The notes beneath the pieces are model-generated. The model saw only the letters and a program-made list of their open reading frames with translations, searched no databases and had not been told where the DNA came from. Source: UKL13-2 sp043793345 (GTDB lineage Bacteria > Pseudomonadota > Gammaproteobacteria > Burkholderiales > Usitatibacteraceae). Taken from it: a DNA stretch of 8,090 nt. The stretch is from NCBI GenBank assembly GCA_043793345.1, contig JAYVXF010000053.1:1-8090 (forward strand), given 5' to 3'. Positions 1 through 5,837 of this stretch are shown here, piece after piece (the first letter of the stretch is position 1; each line of letters opens with the position of its first letter). Position numbers and translations under genes: made by a program.

Positions 1-907
1 CAAACACACTCTCGATCCATTCGTCGGGCTCTGAGTACAGCAACGGCACATCGACTATTTTTTGCACGTGGCCGAGCGAGCCAATCAGCGACTCAACGCT
101 ATGACATAGATGGACGTGATCGATCCCTGACACCGAGCGCATATCGACCGTCAGCTTCACCGAGTCCGGTACTGAATTGGTATTGAGGCCACCGTGGATG
201 GTGCCGATGTTCATGGTCGGTTTGCCCATGACGTGATGATGATCACAGCCGACATGTCGCTTGAAATCAAAATGGGCGAGCTTGTCGATCACCTGTGCCA
301 TTTTCAGGATCGCGTTCTCGCCCTGCTCCGGCATTGAGCCGTGCGCGGTTTTGCCCCTGGTTTCGATTTCCACCCAGCACACGCCCTTGTGGCCAATGTA
401 AGGATAGTTCGCGGTCGGCTCGGCGATGATGATCGCACCGGCGCGATCCAGCAGCTTATGGTCGGCCAAATACTTTGCGCCTTCACAGCCGATCTCTTCA
501 CCGGCCGTAATGACCAAGGTGACGCCGGGTGAATTTTTCAGCGACGGTGCGAGCTTGATCGCCGCGATCACGAATGCGGCGATGCCGCTTTTCATGTCGG
601 TTGAGCCGCGCCCGTAAACGCGATCACCATCGGTCTCGCCTGCGAATGGATCGTGCGTCCACGCCGCCGAGCCGAGCGGCACCACATCGATGTGCCCGGT
701 AAAACAAATCGGCGGTTTTTCATGTCGCCCGCCGATGGTCGCGACCAGACTGGTTCGCGTGTCGGCAAAGTCGTGATACGCGACATGAAATCCTGCCGCC
801 TCGAGTAGTTTACCCAAATGCTGGGCACACGCATGCTCGGCACCTGGCGGGTTGATGGTGTTGAAGTGCAGCAGTTCACGGGTGAGGTGAAGAGAATTTG
901 GCGTCAT
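1..907 (-). CDS. M20-family metallo-amidohydrolase (ArgE/DapE-like), C-terminus cut by window edge
   Basis: The frame stays open for 302 codons from the ATG at 907 to the window edge, so the C-terminus is missing. It looks like a zinc-dependent M20 enzyme that hydrolyses an N-acyl amino acid, in the acetylornithine deacetylase / succinyl-diaminopimelate desuccinylase group. Visible motifs, in order: NTINPPG near residue 16; GHIDVVPLG at 71-79 with metal ligand H72 and D74; GRGSTDMKSG at 99-108 with bridging D104; ITAGEEIG at 133-140 with general base E137 and ligand E138; AEPT with ligand E163; and the dimerisation-domain GKTAHGSMP at 185-193, with H189. The last metal-binding His would lie beyond the window. 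The TerC-like gene ends 2 nt upstream, so the two are probably co-transcribed. No good Shine-Dalgarno precedes the ATG, which suggests coupled translation. The substrate cannot be told from sequence; the NPPG opening fits the ArgE-like branch better than classical DapE. Confidence 0.9.
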   Translation of the reverse strand, partial: MTPNSLHLTRELLHFNTINPPGAEHACAQHLGKLLEAAGFHVAYHDFADTRTSLVATIGGRHEKPPICFTGHIDVVPLGSAAWTHDPFAGETDGDRVYGRGSTDMKSGIAAFVIAAIKLAPSLKNSPGVTLVITAGEEIGCEGAKYLADHKLLDRAGAIIIAEPTANYPYIGHKGVCWVEIETRGKTAHGSMPEQGENAILKMAQVIDKLAHFDFKRHVGCDHHHVMGKPTMNIGTIHGGLNTNSVPDSVKLTVDMRSVSGIDHVHLCHSVESLIGSLGHVQKIVDVPLLYSEPDEWIESVF

Positions 908-909
908 GA

Positions 910-1689
910 TCAGACATTCGCCGTTAATTTTTTTCGCGTATTTTTCCTTTTACGCATCCAGTGATTCAGAGCCTCGATGAATACCGAGAAGCCGAGTGCG
1001 AAGTAGAGATAGCCTTTCGGAATATGCATGCCGAAGCCGTCCGCCACCAGGAATACGCCGATCAGCAGCAGGAAAGACAGCGCCAGCATTTTGATCGTCG
1101 GATGCTCGGAGACGAATTTTGACAGGGGGTTTGAGGCCACCAGCATGACGATCATCGCAAACACCACCGCGACCACCATCACCCACAGTGTATCGGCCAT
1201 GCCGACGGCGGTAATGACCGAGTCCAGCGAAAAAATAATGTCAATAAAAGCAATCTGCACGACGATGGAGTTGAAAGACGGGTAGGTTTTGGCGACCGCT
1301 TTGCTATCACTGTTGATCGCATCGTCGTTACTTTCGCCTTCACCTTCCACCGACTCGTGAATCTCATGCACGGCTTTAACCATCAAAAACAATCCGCCGC
1401 CGATGAGAATCAAATCACGCCATGAGAAGCCCTGATCGAAGACGGTAAATACGGGCGCTGTGAGCTTCACGATCCAGGCCAACGATGCAAGTAGCATCAG
1501 CCGCGTCAGCAACGCCAAGCCCAAACCAATTTTGCGGCCCATCGCGCGCTGCTCCGGCGGCAGACGATTGGTTAGGATCGTGAGGAACACCAGATTGTCG
1601 ATACCCAACACGATTTCGAGTGCGGACAAGGTGAGCAGCGATAACCAGATTTGCGGGTCGTTCAGCCATTGAAAAGCGAAAAATTCCAT
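910..1689 (-). CDS. TerC-family integral membrane protein (possible metal exporter)
   Basis: This 259-residue protein is almost entirely hydrophobic helices, with about seven predicted membrane segments. The two hallmark acidic motifs of the TerC family are present: EIVLGIDNLVF at 25-35 in the first helix and FIDIIFSLDSV at 148-158. Between them is a hydrophilic loop (about 110-140) rich in Glu, Asp and Ser; the basic tail RKRKNTRKK (246-254) should be cytoplasmic. Some family members (Alx, bacillary TerC proteins) export Mn2+; others are linked to tellurite resistance. There is no CBS or CorC domain, so it resembles the short YgdQ/YkoY type. The start at 1689 is chosen because an AAGGA lies 11 nt upstream and MEFFAFQWL is a typical family N-terminus. 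The frame remains open to 1776, but the extra 29 residues look non-native. It is followed 2 nt later by the M20 hydrolase gene. No yybP-ykoY manganese riboswitch core is visible upstream. Confidence 0.88.
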   Translation of the reverse strand: MEFFAFQWLNDPQIWLSLLTLSALEIVLGIDNLVFLTILTNRLPPEQRAMGRKIGLGLALLTRLMLLASLAWIVKLTAPVFTVFDQGFSWRDLILIGGGLFLMVKAVHEIHESVEGEGESNDDAINSDSKAVAKTYPSFNSIVVQIAFIDIIFSLDSVITAVGMADTLWVMVVAVVFAMIVMLVASNPLSKFVSEHPTIKMLALSFLLLIGVFLVADGFGMHIPKGYLYFALGFSVFIEALNHWMRKRKNTRKKLTANV

Positions 1690-1811
1690 TGGTGTGACTA
1701 TCCTTGAACTTTGGTGACGAAAAGAGCATCTTACCAACGTATTGTTCGCCCTACCTTTATCAGTGTAGTGGTTCATATTTAATGCAACTCATTACCATGA
1801 TCACTAATCTG

Positions 1812-1840
1812 CTCCTTCCCCCACATAACGGGGGAAGGAG
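1812..1840. repeat. Perfect 11-bp inverted repeat (REP-like hairpin)
   Basis: CTCCTTCCCCC (1812-1822) and GGGGGAAGGAG (1830-1840) are perfectly complementary around the 7-nt loop ACATAAC. There is no T-run on either side, so it is not a standard intrinsic terminator, and it sits upstream of both flanking genes. C5-rich/G5-rich hairpins of this kind are common dispersed palindromic elements in proteobacterial intergenic DNA. In a transcript from the plus-strand promoter it would sit in the 5' leader of the lipoprotein gene if transcription starts to its left. Confidence 0.75.
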
Positions 1841-1903
1841 GCACGATTGGTGGCGATCACGCGATCACTCGCATAAGTGCCAAACAGAGTGAAGCAGTAC
1901 ATC

Positions 1904-1910
1904 GGGAGGA
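1904..1910 (+). promoter_or_regulatory. Strong ribosome binding site for the lipoprotein gene
   Basis: GGGAGGA ends 6 nt before the ATG at 1917. It is close to the ideal Shine-Dalgarno and spacing and fixes the start codon. Confidence 0.8.
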
Positions 1911-1916
1911 AAAGTT

Positions 1917-2252
1917 ATGCGCAGCCGAGTTCAATTCATGATCGTTTTAGTCGTCGCCTTTTTGGCGACAGCCTGCGCGCAACCGGGCACGGGCATGTAT
2001 CGCCCCGATCTTAACGACGACATCGTCGCGCGCATTGCGTCGGGCCAAACTGCGGGAGAGATCACGGCGCTGCTTGGCGCGCCGTATCGGCGGGTACGCT
2101 TCGATAATCTGCGCACGACCGCATGGGATTATTTCTTTAAGGATACGTGGGGATATTGGGTCGAGTTGAGCGTGATGATGAGCGATGAGGCAGGAGGCGG
2201 ACGCGTGGTGGGCAAAGTATTACGGCGGATAGATTCCGATGACAAACACTGA
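1917..2252 (+). CDS. Small BamE/SmpA-like lipoprotein
   Basis: This 111-residue protein has a basic N-terminus (MRSR), a hydrophobic stretch at about 7-19, and a Cys at position 20 in the context FLATAC. That is a plausible lipobox with Ala rather than Leu at -3, so it is probably lipidated and exported to the envelope. After the Cys the sequence resembles the BamE (SmpA/OmlA) fold: an IASGQTAGEITALLGAP segment (40-56) matching the family's 'G-x-T-x-x-E/Q-V-x-x-x-L-G-x-P' helix, then W70-DYFF and a strand-rich end. BamE is an accessory part of the outer-membrane beta-barrel assembly machine, but true BamE usually lies in other contexts and many small lipoproteins share this fold. I therefore assign the fold, not the role. 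It is transcribed alone on the plus strand, convergent with purC. Confidence 0.8.
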   Translation: MRSRVQFMIVLVVAFLATACAQPGTGMYRPDLNDDIVARIASGQTAGEITALLGAPYRRVRFDNLRTTAWDYFFKDTWGYWVELSVMMSDEAGGGRVVGKVLRRIDSDDKH

Positions 2253-2273
2253 ATTTTCGCTGCTGAAAAATGA

Positions 2274-2339
2274 AAACGCTAGCACTGGCGCGCATTTTCA
2301 GCCATTTTGCCTCGGGGATCCGCGCCAGGGCTAGTGTTT
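2274..2339. terminator. Long imperfect hairpin between convergent genes, probable bidirectional terminator
   Basis: Arms at 2274-2292 and 2321-2339 pair over 19 bp, with one A-G mismatch and one G-T wobble (on the plus-strand RNA), around a 28-nt loop. The hairpin starts 22 nt after the lipoprotein stop and lies 68 nt beyond the purC stop, so it faces both genes' 3' ends. There is no long U-tract after it, only TGTTTG on the plus strand, so it may protect mRNA 3' ends or be a repeat element rather than a classical intrinsic terminator. Confidence 0.55.
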
Positions 2340-2406
2340 GAACAGTATTGCGGGCTTCTTAACGGTCTCCCGGATACGTCGCCATTGATGCCCGCAGCGA
2401 GTCGGA

Positions 2407-3276
2407 TTAACCAGTAAGCCGCACCAGCGCCTCACGATATTTGTCGCTGGTATTTTTTGCGATCTCGGCCGGCACATCCGGCGCGGGGGGCTTGCGATTA
2501 AAGTGGATCGAATCGAGCCAGTTGCGAATGTACTGCTTGTCAAAACTTTCCGGCGACGATCCGACTTGGTAAGTTTCGAGCGGCCAGAAGCGCGAAGAGT
2601 CGGGCGTCAGCACTTCATCGATGAGATGCAATTTTCCATTCGCATCGACGCCGAATTCAAACTTGGTATCGGCGATGATAATGCCTTTGCCATATGCGTA
2701 GTCTGCCGCCGCCGTGTAGAGCTTGATCGCGATATCGCGCACCTCGGCGGCACGCGCGACACCGATGATTTTTTCCGTTGTGGCGAAATCAATATTCTCA
2801 TCGTGCTCACCCGCAGCTGCCTTGGTCGCCGGCGTGAAAATCGGCTGCGGCAATTTCGAGGCGCGTTGCAATCCCGGCGGCAATTTCACACCACAGACCG
2901 AAAGTGACGCCTGATACTCTTTCCACCCCGAGCCTTCCAGATAGCCGCGCACCACCGCTTCAATCGGCAGCACCGTGTATTTATTCACGACAATCGCGCG
3001 GCCTCGTACTTGATCCCGTTCATCCGGCAGGACGACTGTTTCCGGATCGATACCGGTCAGCTGATTCGGCACGATGTCTTTTAATTTTTCGAACCAGAAG
3101 TTGGCAAGTGCAACGAGGATTTCGCCTTTGTGCGGAATCGGTGTTGGCAGGATTACGTCGTAGGCCGATAAGCGATCACTCGTCACCAGCAAAAGCTTGT
3201 CGTCACCGACCGCATAAATATCGCGCACTTTGCCGCGGGCGATGAGGGGAAGCGATTTGATCGAGGACTCGTACAT
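2407..3276 (-). CDS. purC: Phosphoribosylaminoimidazole-succinocarboxamide synthase (SAICAR synthetase)
   Basis: The enzyme joins CAIR and aspartate using ATP to make SAICAR in purine biosynthesis, in the cytoplasm. The 289-residue product shows the family landmarks: GKVRDIY at 15-21 (ATP-binding N-lobe), SDRLSAYD at 33-40, signature RGYLEGSGWKEYQ at 110-122, DTKFEFG at 203-209, and second signature DEVLTPDSSRFW at 220-231, then SFDKQYIRNWL near 244. It is longer than the roughly 237-residue E. coli enzyme and matches the long type found in many betaproteobacteria and in yeast Ade1. The frame is open upstream to 3711, but that stretch overlaps the preceding gene; M at 3276 opens a normal PurC N-terminus 5 nt after that gene's TGA. 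There is no clear Shine-Dalgarno, so translation is probably coupled to the upstream gene. A CCGCGG site lies at 3233-3238 within it. Confidence 0.96.
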   Translation of the reverse strand: MYESSIKSLPLIARGKVRDIYAVGDDKLLLVTSDRLSAYDVILPTPIPHKGEILVALANFWFEKLKDIVPNQLTGIDPETVVLPDERDQVRGRAIVVNKYTVLPIEAVVRGYLEGSGWKEYQASLSVCGVKLPPGLQRASKLPQPIFTPATKAAAGEHDENIDFATTEKIIGVARAAEVRDIAIKLYTAAADYAYGKGIIIADTKFEFGVDANGKLHLIDEVLTPDSSRFWPLETYQVGSSPESFDKQYIRNWLDSIHFNRKPPAPDVPAEIAKNTSDKYREALVRLTG

Positions 3277-3281
3277 GGGAT

Positions 3282-4388
3282 TCAGATAATCGCGACAAAC
3301 AGCAAGAAAAAGCTTGCCATCAACACAAGCAACAATGGATAGACCACGCCAATGATCATGTAGCGAATGAACGTCATCGGCCACCGGCCGCCAAAAAATC
3401 GTTGTAACGCCACCAAATAATAAACGGCCGCAGTGATGAACACGACCGCGCCGAGCCAGCCGGGCACAAGCGCGAACAACAACAGCACAAAAAATGTGAA
3501 CGCGTGAATATGCAGCGCATAGACCACGTGCTCGCCGTAATAATAGCCACGGTTGACATACAAAAGTTTGGTCAACAGCGCGAATAGCGGCAGCAGCATA
3601 AACAGGGCATAGGGAATATTGGCGATGGTGCCGTCTTTCAACATACCCAACACCTGAATTTGCGTTTTGCCATTGTATTTTTGTTTCAAATGACTTTTGA
3701 ACCATGGGCAAATTATTTCACCGACAGCACAATTGAAATTCGCAACATCGATTGAATCGTCTGCCTTTGCGTTGGATTTTTTTGCATTGGTGTTTTTGGC
3801 ACTCTCTATTGTGCTTTGCTTTGCGTTTTTAGCCGCGTCCGACACAATTCCCTTCACCTTGTCGTCAACAGTTTTATCGTCGGCATCTTCGTCTGGTTTA
3901 TGGTCGGCGGCATTACTGCCGGCTGGCGAATCCTTCGCAGCTTTGACGGTGCCCGCTCTGCTATCGGTGGCGGCATCCGTTTTTACGTTCGTCACAAACA
4001 TCGGCGTATTCATGCGTGCTTCTTCATCCGGCGTGTCGAACGTAATCGTTGGGTTCAGACCCGCAATCTTGATGACCAGAAAAAACAGGAAACTTGCCGT
4101 GATGTACAGGCGCAACGGCGAGATATAGCGTTGCTTGCGGCCTAGCCGGTATTCACGCGTAAGTTCGGCTGGCTTGAAAAACAGCAACCAGAGTGTCTTC
4201 CAAAGTTTGCCCTCCAGCGCGACGTAGTGCGTGATGAATTCGTGAAAGAATTCAAAAAATGTCGGCGGATGCAACGCGGTCGCCTGACCGCAGTTGGAGC
4301 AGTAAGCGCCGCTGCCGTTAGTGAAGCGGAGGTCGCAGTTGCGGCAGTGGGTGGCCGCCGCCGTTGCAGTGTCCGCATCAGCACCCAT
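3282..4388 (-). CDS. DUF3667-like protein: N-terminal zinc ribbon plus membrane domain
   Basis: This 368-residue membrane protein of unknown function opens with a zinc-ribbon knuckle pair, C15-x2-C18 and C30-x2-C33 (ending YCSNCGQ). This is followed by an amphipathic FFEFFHEFITHY segment (44-55), LWKTLWLLFFKPAELTREY (62-80), and the first membrane helix (about 93-111). This matches the DUF3667 plan as I know it. Residues about 120-215 form a low-complexity hydrophilic insert rich in Ala, Asp, Lys and Ser, likely disordered. Four further helices follow at about 256-277, 293-310, 311-328 and 341-367; the motif YYYGEHVVYALHIHAF (282-297) is the most distinctive conserved stretch. The ATG overlaps the fba stop by one base (TAATG), indicating coupled translation, and purC begins 5 nt after its TGA. 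The function is not known. Its place between fba and purC suggests insertion into an operon rather than a glycolytic role. Confidence 0.82.
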   Translation of the reverse strand: MGADADTATAAATHCRNCDLRFTNGSGAYCSNCGQATALHPPTFFEFFHEFITHYVALEGKLWKTLWLLFFKPAELTREYRLGRKQRYISPLRLYITASFLFFLVIKIAGLNPTITFDTPDEEARMNTPMFVTNVKTDAATDSRAGTVKAAKDSPAGSNAADHKPDEDADDKTVDDKVKGIVSDAAKNAKQSTIESAKNTNAKKSNAKADDSIDVANFNCAVGEIICPWFKSHLKQKYNGKTQIQVLGMLKDGTIANIPYALFMLLPLFALLTKLLYVNRGYYYGEHVVYALHIHAFTFFVLLLFALVPGWLGAVVFITAAVYYLVALQRFFGGRWPMTFIRYMIIGVVYPLLLVLMASFFLLFVAII

Positions 4389-5452
4389 TACTTCACCAAC
4401 TGTTTCAACTCACCCTTCGCATATTTCGCCGCCATCACCGACAACGCGATTGGTTTGATCTTCGAGCCCTGCCCGGAGCAGCCAAATTGCTGGTAGCGTT
4501 GTTTGCAGATTTCCTTGGCCGCTGCGCGCGCCGGTTTCAAAAAATCGCGCGGATCAAAATGTGATTTATTTTCGTTCATGAATTTGCGCATAGCAGCCGT
4601 CATGGCGAGACGAATATCGGTGTCGATGTTGATCTTACGCACGCCGTGTTTGATGCCTTCCTGGATTTCCTCGACCGGCACGCCATAGGTTTCTTTCATT
4701 TCGCCGCCGTTGTCGCGAATGATTTTCAGCAAATCCTGCGGCACACTTGACGAGCCATGCATCACCAGATGCGTATTGGGAATGCGTGCGTGGATGGCTT
4801 TGATGCGATCAATGGCGAGAATATCGCCGGTGGGTTTCCGGGTAAATTTATACGCGCCGTGGGAGGTGCCGATGGCAATCGCGAGTGCATCCACGCCTGT
4901 TTTGCCGACGAAGTCTGCCGCTTCATTCGGGTCGGTCAGCAATTGTTCGCGCGTCATCGTGGCCTCCGTGCCGTGGCCATCCTCTTTGTCGCCTTTCATT
5001 GTCTCCAGCGAGCCCAGGCAGCCCAATTCTCCCTCGACCGACACACCAATCACGTGCGCCATGTCGACAACGCGTCGTGTCACGTCCACGTTGTAATCGT
5101 AGCTGGCGATAGTCTTGCCGTCTGCCTGCAACGAGCCGTCCATCATCACGCTGGAAAATCCGAGCTTCATCGCGGAGTCGCAAACTGCCGGCGACTGGCC
5201 ATGATCCTGGTGCATCACGACCGGAATATGTGGATAGGAATCGACCGCGGCCTGAATCAAATATTTCAAAAATGTCTCGCCCGCATATTTGCGCGCGCCG
5301 GCCGAGGCCTGCATGATGACCGGCGAATCCGTCTCGGCAGCCGCCTCCATGATCGCCTGCACCTGCTCCAAATTATTGACGTTGAAAGCGGGCAGGCCGT
5401 AAGCGTTTTCGGCAGCGTGGTCGAGCAGTTGGCGCATGGATACGAGTGGCAT
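4388..5452 (-). CDS. fba: Class II (zinc-dependent) fructose-bisphosphate aldolase
   Basis: The enzyme cleaves fructose 1,6-bisphosphate to DHAP and glyceraldehyde 3-phosphate, and the reverse, in glycolysis, gluconeogenesis and, in autotrophs, the Calvin cycle. The 354-residue product has PAFNVNNLEQ at 21-30, the MHQDHGQS active-site motif at 80-87 (catalytic D83, zinc ligand H84), the acidic GELGCLGSLE stretch at 141-150, GTSHGAYKF at 195-203 (zinc ligand H198), MHGSSSVP at 231-238 (zinc ligand H232), and the phosphate-binding KINIDTDIR at 273-281. Length and sequence fit the class IIB proteobacterial type. The start at 5452 is fixed by a GAGGAG 6 nt upstream; an in-frame ATG at 5485 would add 11 residues and place the Shine-Dalgarno inside the gene. 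It heads an apparent fba - DUF3667 - purC operon. A CCGCGG site lies at 5245-5250. Confidence 0.96.
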   Translation of the reverse strand: MPLVSMRQLLDHAAENAYGLPAFNVNNLEQVQAIMEAAAETDSPVIMQASAGARKYAGETFLKYLIQAAVDSYPHIPVVMHQDHGQSPAVCDSAMKLGFSSVMMDGSLQADGKTIASYDYNVDVTRRVVDMAHVIGVSVEGELGCLGSLETMKGDKEDGHGTEATMTREQLLTDPNEAADFVGKTGVDALAIAIGTSHGAYKFTRKPTGDILAIDRIKAIHARIPNTHLVMHGSSSVPQDLLKIIRDNGGEMKETYGVPVEEIQEGIKHGVRKINIDTDIRLAMTAAMRKFMNENKSHFDPRDFLKPARAAAKEICKQRYQQFGCSGQGSKIKPIALSVMAAKYAKGELKQLVK

Positions 5453-5458
5453 GAAATT

Positions 5459-5464
5459 CTCCTC
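5459..5464 (-). promoter_or_regulatory. Ribosome binding site of fba
   Basis: GAGGAG on the minus strand, 6 nt before the ATG at 5452. It decides in favour of the MPLVSMRQ start over the upstream in-frame ATG. Confidence 0.8.
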
Positions 5465-5702
5465 AGAAGCCGCAGCGCGCGCCACGGGAATGGGCGGTGG
5501 TTGGGCAGAGTGTGATTTTAACGCGCTGGCGGCGCTTGGTCATCGGCTGCGTGGAGAAAATTACTAAGCTCTAGCGCTGGAGCGGCGTTTGGGGTGTTTT
5601 ATGCCTGTGTGGCGCGCCGGTGCTGGTGTTTTGATGAAATTTGGGCAGGCTCAGGATTTTAGTGCAACGTTATGGTTGGCGTTTCGTCGCGATTTTGAAT
5701 TT

Positions 5703-5729
5703 CGTCATTCCCGCGAAAGTGGGAATCCA
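5703..5729. repeat. Proteobacterial dispersed hairpin repeat (dRS3-like ATTCCC-N8-GGGAAT)
   Basis: ATTCCC (5707-5712) and GGGAAT (5721-5726) are separated by 8 nt. The full hairpin is an 8-bp stem with one G-T wobble and a GAAA tetraloop (5715-5718). The flanking CGTC and CCA complete the widespread 'CGTCATTCCCGCG...GGGAATCCA' element, of which the neisserial dRS3 is the best-known version. On the plus strand it is followed by seven Ts (about 5732-5738), so it could also stop plus-strand transcription. Such repeats are multi-copy and are known sites of insertion and rearrangement. Confidence 0.75.
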
Positions 5730-5837
5730 AGTTTTTTTGCTCCGCGCTAAACTAAAAAAATTAGATTCCAAATGTCTTTTCGATGCAATAAGTTGGCTCT
5801 AACCGCTTGGGATGATGCAATCTACCCTTTTGATTTT

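Larger units (their letters stand above)
1690..1916. other. Divergent intergenic region between the terC-like gene and the lipoprotein gene
   Basis: This 227-bp spacer must hold promoters in both directions. It is AT-rich around 1770-1810. On the minus strand, TTGCAT (about 1785-1780) followed by TGATAA is a weak promoter candidate with an over-long spacer. On the plus strand, a TATTTAAT around 1776-1783 could serve as a -10. Neither is convincing. The region also carries a perfect hairpin at 1812-1840 and a tandem 8-bp repeat, GCGATCAC, at 1853-1860 and 1861-1868. Confidence 0.5.
5453..5837. other. Intergenic region between the methyltransferase gene and fba
   Basis: These 385 bp hold no credible gene. 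The fba promoter should be here. A minus-strand TAAAAT (5520-5515) is a good -10 without a clear -35, and a second TAAAAT occurs near 5660. The half next to fba is GC-rich like fba itself and includes a 16-bp imperfect palindrome at 5568-5583. The half next to the methyltransferase is AT-rich and contains a dispersed repeat (5703-5729), an A7 run near 5754-5760, two copies of GATGCAAT (5782-5789, 5814-5821), and a 7-bp inverted repeat (5792-5798 with 5840-5846) spanning the methyltransferase stop. The composition change near 5700 may mark the edge of the acquired segment. Confidence 0.5.

Noticed and set aside
341..617. Short plus-strand frames inside the M20 hydrolase gene
   Set aside because: They are shadows of a well-supported minus-strand gene with all its metal ligands.
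1690..1776. A longer start for the TerC-like protein
   Set aside because: The added 29 residues are unlike the family, while the ATG at 1689 has a usable ribosome binding site and a normal family N-terminus.
1690..1916. A yybP-ykoY manganese riboswitch upstream of the TerC-like gene
   Set aside because: I looked for the conserved GGGGAGUA-type core on the minus strand and did not find it.
3277..3711. An N-terminal extension of purC (open frame to 3711)
   Set aside because: It lies wholly over the upstream membrane-protein gene on the same strand, and the PurC family N-terminus begins at 3276.
4757..5515. A 252-codon plus-strand open frame opposite fba
   Set aside because: It is antisense to a clearly identified aldolase gene, its composition is the mirror of fba codons, and it has no recognisable domain or ribosome binding site.
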